A stretch of 64,000 nucleotides of DNA from contig JAGPNK010000004.1 of assembly GCA_020746835.1 (NCBI GenBank), positions 310,001 to 374,000 on the forward strand, read 5' to 3'. This document shows positions 34,180-46,809 of this stretch, in pieces. A program made the translations under genes and the position numbers. The first letter of the stretch is position 1, and every line of letters begins with the position of its first letter. Source of the stretch: Stachybotrys elegans (taxonomy: Eukaryota; Ascomycota; Sordariomycetes; Hypocreales; Stachybotryaceae). A model generated the notes under the pieces. The model saw nothing but the letters and a program-made list of their open reading frames with translations. It was not told where the DNA came from and made no database searches.

Positions 34180-36626
34180 CTATTTGACGTTGAGACTCTT
34201 CCGTGCATTTGCAGGAGAGGAAGTCAAAAGCAAATATGACCAGGTCACGCCAACGCAGCTTGCGATGTTCAACCAAATCTGCCCGATCAGCTTGTTTCTG
34301 CATACTGCCGAGAGGAATATATCTCGCTTACCAGACTCTGTCATCAAGTTGTTGGCTATGTCCATAAGCTTTTCAGATTCCTCATCCTTCCCTTGTTGTG
34401 TAAGCACTGATGCGAGGTAGCGGGTGTACTTGAACGTAGTTGCACTGTCTGGGCCAAGAAGTTTGGCACTCAAATCACACGCCCGGCGATACGTGATTTC
34501 CGCATCCAAAAGTGTCACTACTTGCGACTCGAGGGAACGGCCAAGGCGCTCCAGAAAACCGATGATATCCGGGTGTTCGGCGCCGAGAAGTCCCTCTGCC
34601 AGCGTGAGCATGTCACGATTCAATTGGACCAAGCTATCGGGCGCTGGTGGGTGAAGTTTCAGGTCCCAGTCCTTCCAATCGATATCAGACTCGGGTAACG
34701 TGCTGCTTTGCAGAATTCTTGCCGTATCCTCCTTATAGTCCGGATCCACTTCCAGATCGGGGATCCATGCCGTGTCTTTGGACACCCACTCACCCTGTCT
34801 CCAGAAGCCGGGAGGTAGCCACGCTTGGCGATCCACGCCCCCCCCAGATGCGTTCTGGCCATCCATTACTCCTTCATCGTCATCATCGCCATCGAGGTAG
34901 GCAATAGCCATCATCCCAATCTGCCGAAGATGAGCGGCGACATGGCGTAGGAGCTCCTCATATGCCCCGTTCTGGTCTACAGGTTTAGAGGTTCTTCTCC
35001 AGTATGTTGAATCCGATCTGAGCGGGCGTTTTCCTGGTTTCTGGGCTACAAGCGGCCATAACTTCTCCGGTACGCAGTTGCAGATAGGACAGGTGTACGC
35101 CGGTCTCTCCAGGGGCACCTCGCACCACTCCTTCAAGGTCGTCAGTTCGGGGACTCCAGTGTAGGCCGGGTGCTTTGCCCGGATATGCGCTTCGAAGGAG
35201 GCCTCATCATGAAACCACTCCTCTTCATGGTCTATCTCGCAGCACCAGTGCACCAGCCTATGGACCTCCTCCATCCAGGTGCGCGAGTGCTCTACCTCCA
35301 TGTGCTGTTTCCACTCCTCATACCCCATGAACAGCTGAGGGGGGTCACAACATTCCTCGGAGATACAAGTATACAGTTTGAGATCCTGTTTAAGGTGACG
35401 CCTGCGAGCCACAATCGTGGTTAGAGATGCCATACCAACCAGAAAAATAGAAAATAAAAACGAAAGTCACAGAAGGGGTCTCTGACGAGAGTCTACTTAC
35501 CCCCACCATCCCTTCTTGTCGTAGTCACGCTTGGAAAAACGCCGGTAGCAGTATGGGCATATTGCGCTCGTTGCTGGAGGAATAATTGTCGGAGGCCGAG
35601 GATATCTAAAGTGCTTGAGTTGCATTGAAATCACGCTGGCCGTGCTGACGACAGATTTTTCTGACGAAGCGTGCTTTTTTCTCGCAGCCTCGGAGTTCAG
35701 GACGCTTGGAGCTGACTCGGACGGATTTGGCCGCGGATGGACATGAGGAGGAATAGCGGATAGCTTCTGGCCGCCGGCTTTACTTTCCGATGGGTTCGAC
35801 ATCGACTTGCTTGGCTGGGGAACAGGCTGGATCAGCTGTTGGGCAGGGATGACCGGTACTCGTGCCGGGGCTTGGTGCTTCTCTGCTAGTCGTTTCCCGT
35901 GGCTTCGGCGGTAGAGAACTCCAAAATATCTAAACGAGATGGAGACAGCAAGCTGCTCGCAAAGAGAGGACGTTGCACCCCGAATAGGGTTGACATCGCC
36001 TTGGACGCGTGGGGTGACGCCTGGCTCCGCATGGGAGGCTAGAGAGCGTAGGCGAAAAGAAACGAGCGCCTCGATGGATCCGTTGTCCTTCTTGTCCTTG
36101 AATGCTTGGATTCTCTGCGTCACATCGCCGGAGGAAGATTGCCGTATGGCACTGCCCAAGCGCTGGAGGCCGTCGATGGCCGACTCCAGAGCTTGCAGCG
36201 ATTCTACGAGAAGTGATGCAACGCCTGTCTTATCCTCAGGGTTCATCTGCGCGATGATGGAGTCTGATGACTGGATTCCTTTCTCATTATGTTCCATTGA
36301 TTCAACTAAGGGGCGGTTAGACTCGCATGTTAATCTTAGGATCCGGCAGGACGAAGTCTTAACATACTGCGGTCGAGGTTTCTCCTCGCTACCAGGAGGA
36401 ACTGAATGATTAAACTTCGAAGCGATTCGCTGGTCCGTAGCCGAGTGTCCAGTGAGACGGAGGGGTGGGCGAGCGCTCCCAGCTGGGCTGCCCACTGCCC
36501 AAACTGCTGGTGCAGAACCTCAACTACGGGAGAGCTGCCTGATGTGTCACGCATCAAAGCTCTCTCGAAGGCCTTCTCGCATTCCCATGAGAGATCGTAG
36601 ATCTTAGTGCTGTTGTCTGCCGCCAT
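34180..36626 (-). CDS. C2H2 zinc-finger protein with TPR-like C-terminus
   Basis: About 750 residues. ATG-proximal MAADNSTKIYDLSWECEKAF and the following helical region match the N-terminus of a common fungal C2H2 family. Intron gtatgt...ccttag (about 36302-36366) joins RNLDR to IESMEHNEKG. A basic Ser/Pro-rich stretch precedes CPYCYRRFSKRDYDKKGWWG. Intron gtaagt...ctcgcag joins this to RHLKQDLKLYTC, with further Cys/His pairs (CCDPPQLF...EWKQHMEVEH, FEAHIRAKH, CPICNCVPE). The last 170 residues show a kinesin-light-chain-like TPR pattern (LLGPDSATTFKYTRYLASVL). The 3' end near 34180-34330 is unclear: a stop-free alternative frame could extend it or link it to the next gene. Nuclear or signalling role unknown. 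Confidence 0.6.
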
Positions 36627-37221
36627 TGTTGCTCAAGTTAGAGCGAGCGAGGGTTGCAATGTAGTGATGGCGCCGAGGAGGCCAAGGGTTCATGAAAGAA
36701 CTGTTACTGAAGTCAACACGGAGCACTCGGCACCTCTAGCGCCGAGGGAGGATTGTGGCAAGGATGCTAGGCTAATAAGTCACTAGCCGAAGACAAGATG
36801 ATGCCTTCTCCATGCCTCTGCAGAGCCTGAACTACGTCACATTCGATTGCAGTTTAGTCAGTTCCTGCGGGAGAGACGACAAAGCGGACTTCTCATAGGC
36901 CGTCAAGAAGATGAGGGGTCAATAACCTAGTTATTCAGCATAGCCAAGTTGACAAGATAGAGGAGTGAGCGGGGTGAAGAATGTGGCTGAACATCAGCAA
37001 AAGTATGTTTCAGCGTGATCCCGCGTCTGCCGACCTCCCGCTTCCGTCGTATCGAAGTTTACCAGTCGTTTATTTGCACACCCCTATATGCCTCTGAGAA
37101 ACTCTTGTCTCGAGATACTATTAGATTTCCCCTGCGGCCGATTGGTGGGACTGATGTCGATGGCGAATGCGTACCAGGAGCGTACCTGAACTAGAGCAAC
37201 ATCACGCCATTTGAATCCGCG
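36627..37221. promoter_or_regulatory. Divergent promoter, zinc-finger gene / S8 protease gene
   Basis: 595 bases between divergent genes of the putative cell-death locus. It would permit coordinated expression. No motif stands out. Confidence 0.4.
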
Positions 37222-40200
37222 ATGGCTTTGCCGAGGCCGACATATATTGAAGACTTGAAAGAGTGGCAGGTTCTCCAGAAAGTGAGCCCGCTCTTTGTGT
37301 CCGACCTTAAATGGCGGCCAGGAGAGGGGAGGGAGGGCAATCAAGAGCTAGCAGCGATCCTGACATCAGAATCATCCTCGCTTTTCAGGCCTCACTTTGG
37401 ATCGATCCCGGCAGGTGTTCCGGCGAAATGTCCTCTGTCCGAGCGCACCAGAGCAGCTTTTGAGACAGAAATCAATACCTTGCTGTCGAACCTGGAGCTG
37501 CTTGTGGATGAAGCTGTCCAGCGCGGATCAACGAATGATAGTACGAGCAACGAGGCGAATGAGAGCGTGATAACCATCGAGAGGGACGATTATGGGATAA
37601 AACCTAAACCTGTAAGCAAAGATATTTTGCTTCCTCTGGGGACAGCGGAACTACCATTCCAGGCCCTCTAAAGCTAACTTGTCTATAGCCTGCAACCGAC
37701 CCGAGGTATGACCTCTCGGCCAAGTACCCCCGGCTCGTTGCATTGGGTGAAATATTAGAAATGCGCCAGGATTCCGCTCCAGTTGAGAACTATGCTGAAT
37801 ACCTCAAGCTTACGCAAGATCCCGGGGAGTTCAAAGAAAAGGTCAATGCCGTGAAGAAGTTCAATGAGTCGATAGGCCGCATATTGAGCGACGCAACTCC
37901 AACCCCGAAGAATCGCTCCATTACGAAGAGCCGGTCGCTGAACATTCATAGCCGTTTCGACCACAATCTCTGGAACTGCTCGAAACGATTATTCAATTCG
38001 CTAGCCTCCCATCTCCAGCTTTGCTCAGCGGGAGACTCAAATAATTCCAAGCATCGAGCCATGCTGCACCTTAGGAATTTCCAGCGGTTCAAAGACGATC
38101 AGAATGAAGAAGACCGGGATCATACGTCTCCGCCAGCGCTTACCCTACTGTTAGTATCATGCCCAGACCAGGAGAAGTGGCAGCAGACGCGGTGCATCGT
38201 CTCTTCCGAAAGGTAAGAAACTGATAAGACGGGTACGTGTTCATGTATTAAAGAGACTGATTAAGCTGTGCACTATTAGTAGCCAGTTTATCGATCCGGA
38301 AATCCAGAACCTTTGTCAACTGGCCCACGAGCTGCAGGCAGAACAGATCCTCGGAGTTCAGCTGAGTGAAACAGGGCTTCTGAATGCATCCGAGCTCTTT
38401 TTCGGTGATGCGCCACTATACCCGACTGCCACACCTACTGTGTCGTTCTTAGATCTGCTCAAGTCCGACATCGTCCAGAACCGCTACAAGTTCCCACCAA
38501 ACGATAAAAAGATTCTCGCATTTCTACTCTCCCACGCACTGCTCTATCTCAACGACGGGGGCTGGCTGCAGCACCATTGGACCCCCGAGGGCATCAAATT
38601 CTTGCGTGACAAAGACAAGATTTACGATATTCATCATCCATACATCGCTTGCAAACTTTCACACAACTTACCCAAGCTCGAGAACCTTCATCCGCTTCAT
38701 CACTATCCCCGCATCCTATCGTTTGCTAGGCTTCTTGTGGAGCTAGAAATGGGGCTGTCATTTTCCGACCTGCTTATCAAGCTGGTGGAAGCAGGCAAGC
38801 TAGAACTACACCGCCAGGATGCAGAACCGGATGTTCTCGAAGCCCTGAAGAGTATGTGCACAGGGTGGGGGAAGGATCAGCTGAATCCAGGGTATATCAA
38901 AGCACTGAAGGCCTGTGTCTTCTTCCCCAAACTCTTCAGGCAGTACCAGCAGACACATCCCGAGGTAACCGTAGAGGATGTGATCCTTTCAGATATTGTT
39001 GGCCCACTAGAGGTGGAAGTCTCTATTTCAAAGAGACGGGAATGGGTTTCCCCACACCTGACTGTTCAATCTGGCATTTTATGTCACGACCAACGACAAG
39101 CGTCTGTCCCAGCATCTAAACGCCCCCAGCATGCTCCTCCTTCCGCTTCTGGGTCTCGTTTCGTGGCAAAACAGCAGACAAAGGGATTCTCGACAAGTTC
39201 CACACGCTTGAGAAGTAGTACAGGAACTGGCAGTCTTTCTACACAGCAGCAGGCCTTACCTCTTCTCCAAAACCGGACCCCAGATAAACTTGACGCCACG
39301 CACAAAACAACAAGTAAGGGTTATGAGAGGGGAAGAAACGTGCGTACAGCTGCAGGAGGCTCAGCAAAGGCTTCAAGCCTATCTAGCAGTATGAGCAGCA
39401 ACCGTGGAAATACCACGTCCCAGCCTGTGCCAAGCTCTGGAACCAGCGTGCCCTCTCCATCTATGGCAAGGTCATCATTGAGCAAGAGTTCTACACCTCT
39501 CGCACAGAATCAGTCAAAGAGAAATCGTCTCATGGCCCAATCTGCGGAAGGTCCCAGTATCCCAGCAAGGAAAGCATCGCCATCTGCACTGGCAATAGAC
39601 AATTGCGAGGTAACCTCAAGCGATGCGACTGATTCTAAATCAAAGTTGGGTGCACGTGTGTGGTAGCTTCTTTGTATGCCTTCCAACAGCACAGCTAACG
39701 GTTTAATAGCCGTAATTGCTATCAAATCGCGGTCCGGAAGTCCTTTGTTGGGCATTCCAGAGTCCAAGTGAGGCGACTCCCAACCCTCTTACACGTTCAC
39801 CCCGAGAGTATATGCTGATGGGCTATCAGTTGCAAAGCCTCTGAAATGAGTTTTCGCTACCTGGAAGAGACCATCAAAAAGCGACTCCAGTATAACCCCG
39901 ATGATGACCGGCGGGTTCGGATCGCGGTCCTTGATACCGGCCTCGATGACCAACACGAGAACTTTCAGCTGAAGCAGACAGACGAAATGGGACAGCAAAA
40001 CAGAGATTCCGAAGAGAATACGGCTCGATATGGTAGTAGAATCAAGCAACGACGAAACTTTTGCTGTCACAAGCCGGAGGACGAGAACGCAGACGTTGAT
40101 GACCTGGATGGCCACGGAACGCAGATCGCCGGGGTCCTCCTGCGTCTCGCGCCCAACGCCGACATTTATGTGGCGCGGGTGTGCCGTGGCAGGAACGTGG

Positions 40201-40934
40201 GTTTCCATGACGCCGCTATAAAAGAAAGAATTGATCGAGAAAACGATTTTAAAGATCCCGAGCCGGACGTTGTGGCCCGAGCGATAGACTGGGCAATCAA
40301 GGAGGAGGTTCATATTATCAACCTGTCATTGGGTTTCAGAGACTGTGACTATGTTGAGCTTGAGGGTCTCACGCAGGCGTTGGAGAGAGCGAGGAAAAAG
40401 ATTCTGGTATTCGCAGCAACATCTAACGAGGGTGGATTCGAGTCGGCTGCTTGGCCAGCAAAGGATCCCGAGTACGCCATTGGGATTCACTCAGCGGTCG
40501 ACTCGGGCCAACGACCCTCTAAATTGGCTGCCAACCCATTCCATCCAGGTGATAACTTCATGGTGGTGGGCGAAAATATCTTATCGCAATGGCCGACGCG
40601 CAAAGGAGGCGGGTGTCGTCTATGCAGCGGCTCGTCTTTCGCCACTCCAGTGGCTGCCGCGATGGGAGCTCTGCTATTAGCATTTGTGTGGCAAGAACTC
40701 TGTGCCCAGGAGAGAAAGGAGGCGAGGGAAAGGGTACCAGTCGATGAAATCCAAACCAATAAGGGTATGTCGAAGGTGCTGAGGGCGATTAGCAAATCCC
40801 CCCAAGGCAATGCCGCCTACAGATCGATATCGTGCAAGCTGCTGTGGGAAGACTATGTGGATATTGGGAACCGAAATAATGCCAAAGAGGCGAGAGTCCA
40901 CGCTTGGAATGTCATCAAGACAGCACTGAAATGA
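37222..40934 (+). CDS. DUF7580-like plus subtilisin (S8) protease, HET-Q2-like
   Basis: A predicted intracellular protease of about 1,150 residues with no signal peptide. The N-terminal half contains a DUF7580-like helical domain (KKILAFLLSHALLYLNDGGWLQ, HPYIACKLSHNL, HHYPRILSFARLLVELEMGL). A Ser/Thr-rich linker of about 170 residues follows. The C-terminal S8 domain has the complete triad: Asp in RIAVLDTGLD, His in DLDGHGTQIAGVL, Ser in GSSFATPVAAA, with the oxyanion Asn in ATSNEGG. Introns join IKPKP|PATDPRYD, SSE-SSQFIDPE and LGA-PVIAIKS, and gtgagg...ctatcag (about 39770-39831) gives ES|NCKASEMSFRY. It is convergent with a gasdermin-like gene 141 bases away. In Podospora, the S8 protease HET-Q2 cleaves and activates the gasdermin HET-Q1; an equivalent role here is inferred. 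Confidence 0.78.
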
Positions 40935-41075
40935 TGATATCTTTGTTTACCTTGTTAATATGCAAGATGAGCGCAGGTTGGTGCTAGAAGTTTCCCTCTA
41001 CGCCTTTAAAATATGTGATTTGTTTGCTACCCATCTCTCCGGAATCCTCTGGGTGCCTCAGCTGCAAAACTTAAG

Positions 41076-41933
41076 TCACTCATCGCTGTCCAGGTCCTCT
41101 TCTTCCTCGTCGGGGATCGACATTATCACAGACACGCTCCTCTCGCCCACAGCATCTTCATCCTTGAAGTGATCAAACTGCGGCAAGGGCTCCTCGAGCG
41201 GTCCCGTTGGCTGTGCACCTCGGTCCTCCCCGAACAAGGCCTTCTTAGTCCTGTTGCGTCCGCCACAAAGCCCAAAGATCTTGGAGTAGTAGAACTGGCG
41301 CACACGGTACGCAAAGTCACACTCCTCGCCCACATCGAGTCCGGACTCGGCGCCGTTTACTCTTTCGTGCGAAACCCCAGCTTCCGCGTCGGCGACCGCT
41401 GGGACTGAAAGGTTGGCTGATGCACCGGCTCCCCAGGCTCTGGACTGGGTCTCTTGCACGGAGAGTTTGCTGGCGGTGGCGGTGCCGACAATCACGTAAA
41501 GCGATCTGCCGAAGGGTGCGCCCCGGGCGTACTTGATGACATTTGCATCCTCTAGTGCTTCCCTCATGAATTCATCGTCGGGTATAAAGACGACAGCCCG
41601 CACGTTCATCGCCTCCACTGTTGTTGTCGCGGAGTGGTTCCAGTGCCCGTCTGCCGAGGCGCCGGCGCTGAAGACGGGCAGCGATGGCACGGCCTTGAGA
41701 AAGGCGCTGTTCTCCTGCTCTAGCTCCGCCTTGATCGTGCGCTGGACTGCGACAGAAACGTTGCGTCGGTTCCTGTCCGGGATGTCAGGAATGGAGTGGA
41801 GATTGAGAGACGACTCAAGATCCTCGGGGTCCGACAGGATGCTTCCAAGGCGCATGATGGTTCCAGGCTGCTCGGGTTCTCGCGCAACCAGCCATTTTAT
41901 GTCGCCCACGAGCTTGCCCGTGACCGGAGACAT
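41076..41933 (-). CDS. Gasdermin-like pore-forming protein candidate (HET-Q1-like)
   Basis: 285 residues, single exon, ATG 41933. No signal peptide. The pattern resembles fungal gasdermin-like proteins. An N-terminal GSILSDPEDLESSLNL segment is followed by VEAMNVRAVVFIPDDEF, an amphipathic strand pair. Then GRSLYVIVGTATASKLSV matches the central beta-strand pair seen in gasdermins (xxYVVTxV...). Finally EECDFAYRVRQFYYSK is like the AFRVxQL strand. The C-terminus is a short charged tail ending in an acidic run (DEEEEDLDSDE), which could be the removable inhibitory segment. It is convergent with the S8 protease gene, as fungal gasdermin genes usually neighbour proteases. The fold assignment rests on pattern and context only; a structure prediction is needed. 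Confidence 0.5.
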   Translation of the reverse strand: MSPVTGKLVGDIKWLVAREPEQPGTIMRLGSILSDPEDLESSLNLHSIPDIPDRNRRNVSVAVQRTIKAELEQENSAFLKAVPSLPVFSAGASADGHWNHSATTTVEAMNVRAVVFIPDDEFMREALEDANVIKYARGAPFGRSLYVIVGTATASKLSVQETQSRAWGAGASANLSVPAVADAEAGVSHERVNGAESGLDVGEECDFAYRVRQFYYSKIFGLCGGRNRTKKALFGEDRGAQPTGPLEEPLPQFDHFKDEDAVGERSVSVIMSIPDEEEEDLDSDE

Positions 41934-42293
41934 TTTGCTAGATAGCCACGGTTGTGTCAAGTTCTACTAACTTGTCAGAAGCCAAACCATTCACCTTATG
42001 GAGAGGGGTAAGGCTGAGCAAAGCTAATTCTTGCCTAAGTTGAAGCCTCCAATAGCATGTCGCCTCGCGGTGCCAGAACACATGTGATTACTTCCTGCAT
42101 GTGACACGCACGCAGTTGGGTAGTCACATGCCAAAAGCCTCCTCTAGAAATACCCGTCCAACGTTATCAATGTGCTGTACAATAGGCTTCAAAGGGTCTA
42201 CATCCATTAGGAAGACAAAAAGCGCCTCTCATTGCATACACGACGTAAGCGGATTGCAATGATCCTTGGGAAATGACGTGTCAGGGTTTGACT
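41934..42293. other. Intergenic region
   Basis: 360 bases: the upstream region of the gasdermin-like gene and the 3' flank of the ABC transporter. CATGTGA/TCACATG words recur at 42079, 42099 and 42125. Nothing else is recognised. Confidence 0.35.
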
Positions 42294-45200
42294 TTACCAC
42301 AAAGTCCTTCCATCAACGTTCTCACTCGACACTGTGGAGAGATTGGGCTTCGCACTATCGAGGCTTGTTAGATGTGACATTGCAAATTTGAATTGACCTT
42401 CAGGAGAACTCGCCAGTCTGTAGTAATGTCCCCTTAATGCAGTTAACTGCGCGTGGGTACCAGATTCTGCGATCCGTCCCTCAACGAAGACGAATATCTG
42501 ATCGCAGTGCCGTATTGTCGATAGCCGCTATTTTTGTCAGCGTCATAAACATTCTTGAAAGAAGGCCATTGGACTTACATGAGCTACACTGATGATGGTT
42601 CGTCGTTTGCCAACGCTCTTCAATGACTCTTGGATTGACTAGAGCGACACGGTCAGCATGGCGAGCTTGCTATAATGACTGATGGGCATGTACCTTTTCT
42701 GAGGTAGTGTCAAGAGCGCTGGTTGCTTCGTCGAGCAAGATGATAGCCGGGTCCCGAATCATCGCCCTTGCAATCGCTATCCTCTGCTTTTGACCGCCAC
42801 TAAGTTGGGCACCTCTGGAGCCGCATTCAGTGTGGAAACCGTCTGGAAGTGATTGTATGAATGTAAGGATGTTGGCCTCCCTGGCTGCTGTCTCGATCTG
42901 TTCATCGCTGACAGGCGAGATCGCGCCTAGAATGATGTTATCTCGGATAGTCCCTTGATACAAAGTCGGTTCCTGTGGAACAAGCGAGATATGATTGCGG
43001 TAAGCGGAAAGCTGTAGCTGTGAAATCGACTCTTGGCCTAAACATAATTGGCCCTGGGTCGGGTCATAATATCGTTCCAAGAGGCCGATGGTGGTAGATT
43101 TGCCGCAGCCGGAACCCCCAACGAAGGCGACAGACGAGCCAGCTTTGATCTGGGGAGCGTAAGAATTAGTGCTTTGGAAATGCGCAGACATGGACGGACG
43201 TACGTCTAGATGGAGTCCCTGTAGTACAGGAACATGCCGTCTCTGAGGATACCGGAAATACACATGGTCAAAGTGGAACTCTGCACCAGCATCTGGATTG
43301 TGCGCGTCGGGCGAGTCGGTGATGGAAGCTTTGGTTTCGCGCAGTTTGAGAATGTAATTACCGCCGGCATGAGCTTTGGTTATATCTGTTGAATGGTGTC
43401 AGTTTCTCTAACGCTCGGGCGTAAGGCAAGTCGACGTACTGGGCGTGTATGCGAAGAATTGGCCCGCGGCCTCGCCGCCAAACACAATGGCAATGTAGAT
43501 GACGAAAAACTGCTCCGTGGTGTATTCGCCATCCGCGAGCAACTGTCCGCCGTACCAGAATGCCAGGGCCATGACTAGAAACTCGACAGACTCTGCAAGC
43601 GAGTACCAGATCATCGACATGCCCACGACACGTAATGGATTCCGGAGGGGCTGCTGTAGACGCATATCGTATTCAGTCCAGATATTGTGCTCCAAGGTAA
43701 AGGCAGATACGGTTCGCATTGCACCAACAGCCTGGCTTGCGAACCTAGCGCTCTCCGCGAATATCGAGGCGTTTTCGGCATCAAACTTAGACTCCAATCG
43801 AAGGCGAAGAAAGCCAGAGCCAAAGATCAAGGGCAAGGTGCTGAAAACCACTAGGCCAAGCTCCCAGCCATATGCCAGAGCGAGCGCCACACTTGAGGTG
43901 AGGTTGATGACCACAATGAGCATGAGAGCCAAATTGATTCCGATGAGCTCTTGCAGGCCCATGGGGTCGGTGGAGAGACGGGACGTCAATGTGGCTGCGT
44001 TGTTTTCGGCCTGGTCAAAGAAGGTAATGTCTTGACGAATGATGGACTCCAGCAATTCGAAGCGGTATCGGCGGGTGAGAATCTGCGTCGTAGTGTCAGT
44101 GCGGTTGTCATGCAGGGTTATACTGGCTGGGACCTGCCTGGGAGATGGTATTGGTGACCCATCCAAGACAAGCATATGCTAGAAACATGACAATGGCTAC
44201 TATGAAGAACAACAAAGCATACAGGTTGACCTCAGCCTGAACCTCGTCATCTGGGAGTTCATACGCGGTTATCAAGCGCGTCAGCAGAATGGCCTGCGCC
44301 GGATAGACCGCACCTGGTCGAGTCAGCCAGCCGCCATTCCAAATGCCTCATCTTGGGAGAGCCAACTTACCACCGATAAGAGATGCAATGATGCACACAA
44401 GGTACATGTGCCAAAGGTTGAGGTTCTCCCCAAGGAAAATTCCCAGTATGCGAAGCAAGCTGTACGAGCGTGGCGGGCAGATGGCCTCCATCGCCGACGA
44501 TGAGCTATCATTTATGTCTGCGACAGTCTCGGCTTCCTTCTCTGGTGCCGGAGTCCCCTGTGCGGTATCTGGGAGCGGTTCCCAATCACCTGCGGTTGGT
44601 GCACTGTCACCTGGATTGTCCCCCAGACTCTGTGCATGAACGAGTGCTGCGTATGGACCGTTCCGCTGAAGCAGGCTTTGGTGTGTGCCTTGTTCCAACA
44701 CTTCGCCGTGGCCGAAGACGATGATGTTGTCAGCTTTCATGATGGTGGCGAGTTTATGCGCAATGACGATGGTCGTTCGCGACATTGAGACCCTGTCAAG
44801 AGCTTGCTGCACAACCTTTTCCGAGTTGGCGTCGAGCGCGCTCGTGGCTTCGTCCAAAAGTAATACAGGAGGGTTGGAAATGATGCTTCTGGCGATTGCA
44901 ATGCGTTGCTTTTGGCCGCCAGATAGCAACCCAGCTCTCTCACCCACGTTGGTGTCGTAGCCGTTGGGTAAGTTTTCGATGAATTCGGAAGCATTTGCTT
45001 CTTTGCACGCCCTGGTCACCATGTCTCTGCGAGTACGTTCATCTGCATACTCGTGCTCGGTGCCGACGAGTCCTTGTGCGACGTTGTTGAAAATGGTGTC
45101 ATTAAAGAGCACGGGTTCCTGCTGTACCAGTCGGACTTTGCTCCTGAGCCATTTCACGTTCAACTCGTCGATTCTGTGTCCGTCGAGGGTCAGAAAGCCG

Positions 45201-46809
45201 TGCCCTGGTTCATACCACCTCTCGAGAAGAGAAATAATTGTCGACTTTCCCGAGCCGCTCGCGCCGACAAATGCAGTCGTCTTCTTGGCTGGGATATCGA
45301 GGGAGACGCCCTTCAATATCCGTATATTGGGCCGAGACGGATAGGCAAACTCGACGTCGCGGATACTGATGTGCCCAGTGACTGTGTCGGGCGTGGCTCC
45401 CTCTCCAGAATGGGGGTCCAGCTGGGATTTTCTGTCAAGTATCTCGAACAACTCTGATGCTGCAGAAGATGCTTGGATGAATGAGGAAGTTGCTGGGGCG
45501 ATTTGTCCGATTGCATTCGAGATCATGAGAACGGCGAAGATGACTCTAGAAAGCAGCACGTTAGCGAGGCTCGATTCGCGTTTGCAGCGACAACGTACAT
45601 GACCAATGTTCCGACCGAATCGACCTGCCCGGAAAGATACATTCTCGTTCCTTGCCAGAATGCCATGGCATACGGCACAAAGGAGAAGAAGAACTCGGAC
45701 GCGTACATTACGCCAAGCGTGGGGCCTTTCTTGTAGCCAGCATGGGAGGCTTGCACCAGCCACTTATCAAACCTCTCCAGCAATAGACGAGAGGCCCCGA
45801 ATGCGTGTACAGTCTTGATGCTGCCGATGATCTCTTCTGCTAGGTTGGCAGCTTCGGCGTATACCTTGAGGATCTGGCCGTCTAGATTTGCCTCGATGGT
45901 CATGGTTATCCCGAGAATGATGAAGAGCGGGAACACGACTGCTATGATGATGAGGGTCATCTGCCAGCTCTGGACAAGCGCAATGACGAGGGCCGTCACC
46001 ATCATTGAGATTGACTGGATGACGCGCGCGAGCTTCTCGGAAATGCCGGCATTGACGAGATCTGCGTTGGTGGTGGCTTTGACAGCAACAGCCCCCGGGC
46101 CGAACTTGTCGTAGAATGAAATCTCTTGCCGCAAGACGGCCTTGACAAACTCGGAGCGCAAGGTTTTGGTGACGCGGAGCGCTGTGACGGTGAAGATGGC
46201 CTGGAGTTGTCAGTGCTTGTGCACGTTTGCGGGTAACAGGTGTGGTCTTGTGGTCACTTACTCCCGAGAGATACGTCAAGGTGAACTTTCCGATGAAAAG
46301 GTAGACAAACCAGAGGCTGAAGAGTTAGAAAAGTATACATGTATATGAAGAGAGAGACAACTCACGTGAAACTGTTAACGTCACGCCGGAAGGCTTCAGG
46401 AGAAGTCTCGCCGGCACCAAAGTCGGTAAATCTGCCCACGAATGACCCAAAGATGAGTGCCATGAGAGGCAATGCAGCGCCGGCACCCATTGCCGCAATA
46501 GCTCCAATGATATTCAGCACCGCATCAGTAGGTGTCATGAGGGTGAAGATCCTCTGGACATGCATGGTTAGTCAACTCGGTTCGCTTGTGTTGATAGGTG
46601 CAACGAACCAGATAGCCCTTCAGCCCTGCCTCCTCCGCATTGCTAGTTTCTCCACCTGGACCATCATCTTCTTTGGGTACATGATCTCTGGGAACGTGAT
46701 CCTCATGCCGCGTCTTCTCAGTTTGCATTGTCCCGGCCCATATTGTGGACGATGGGCCCCCTTGTGGTTCGGGGGATGGCAAGTTTGTTTGATGACTATC
46801 AATTGCCAT
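42294..46809 (-). CDS. Full ABC transporter, ABCB/MDR1-like
   Basis: A TMD-NBD-TMD-NBD exporter of about 1,280 residues in the plasma membrane. ATG 46809 opens an acidic N-terminus. TM segments include AVLNIIGAIAAMGAGAALPL and VIQSISMMVTALVIALVQ. NBD1 has Walker A GASGSGKST, signature LSGGQKQ and Walker B VLLLDEATSALD. NBD2 has GGSGCGKST, LSGGQKQ and IILLDEATSALD. The last introns (gtacat...gctctag and gtaagt...aaatag) join SEK|SIQESLKSVGKRR and SVAH|RLSTIRHCDQIF, ending at TAA 42294-42296. Roughly ten introns in all. It is divergent from a Zn2Cys6 regulator, a common arrangement for a pump and its regulator. Intact. Confidence 0.88.
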
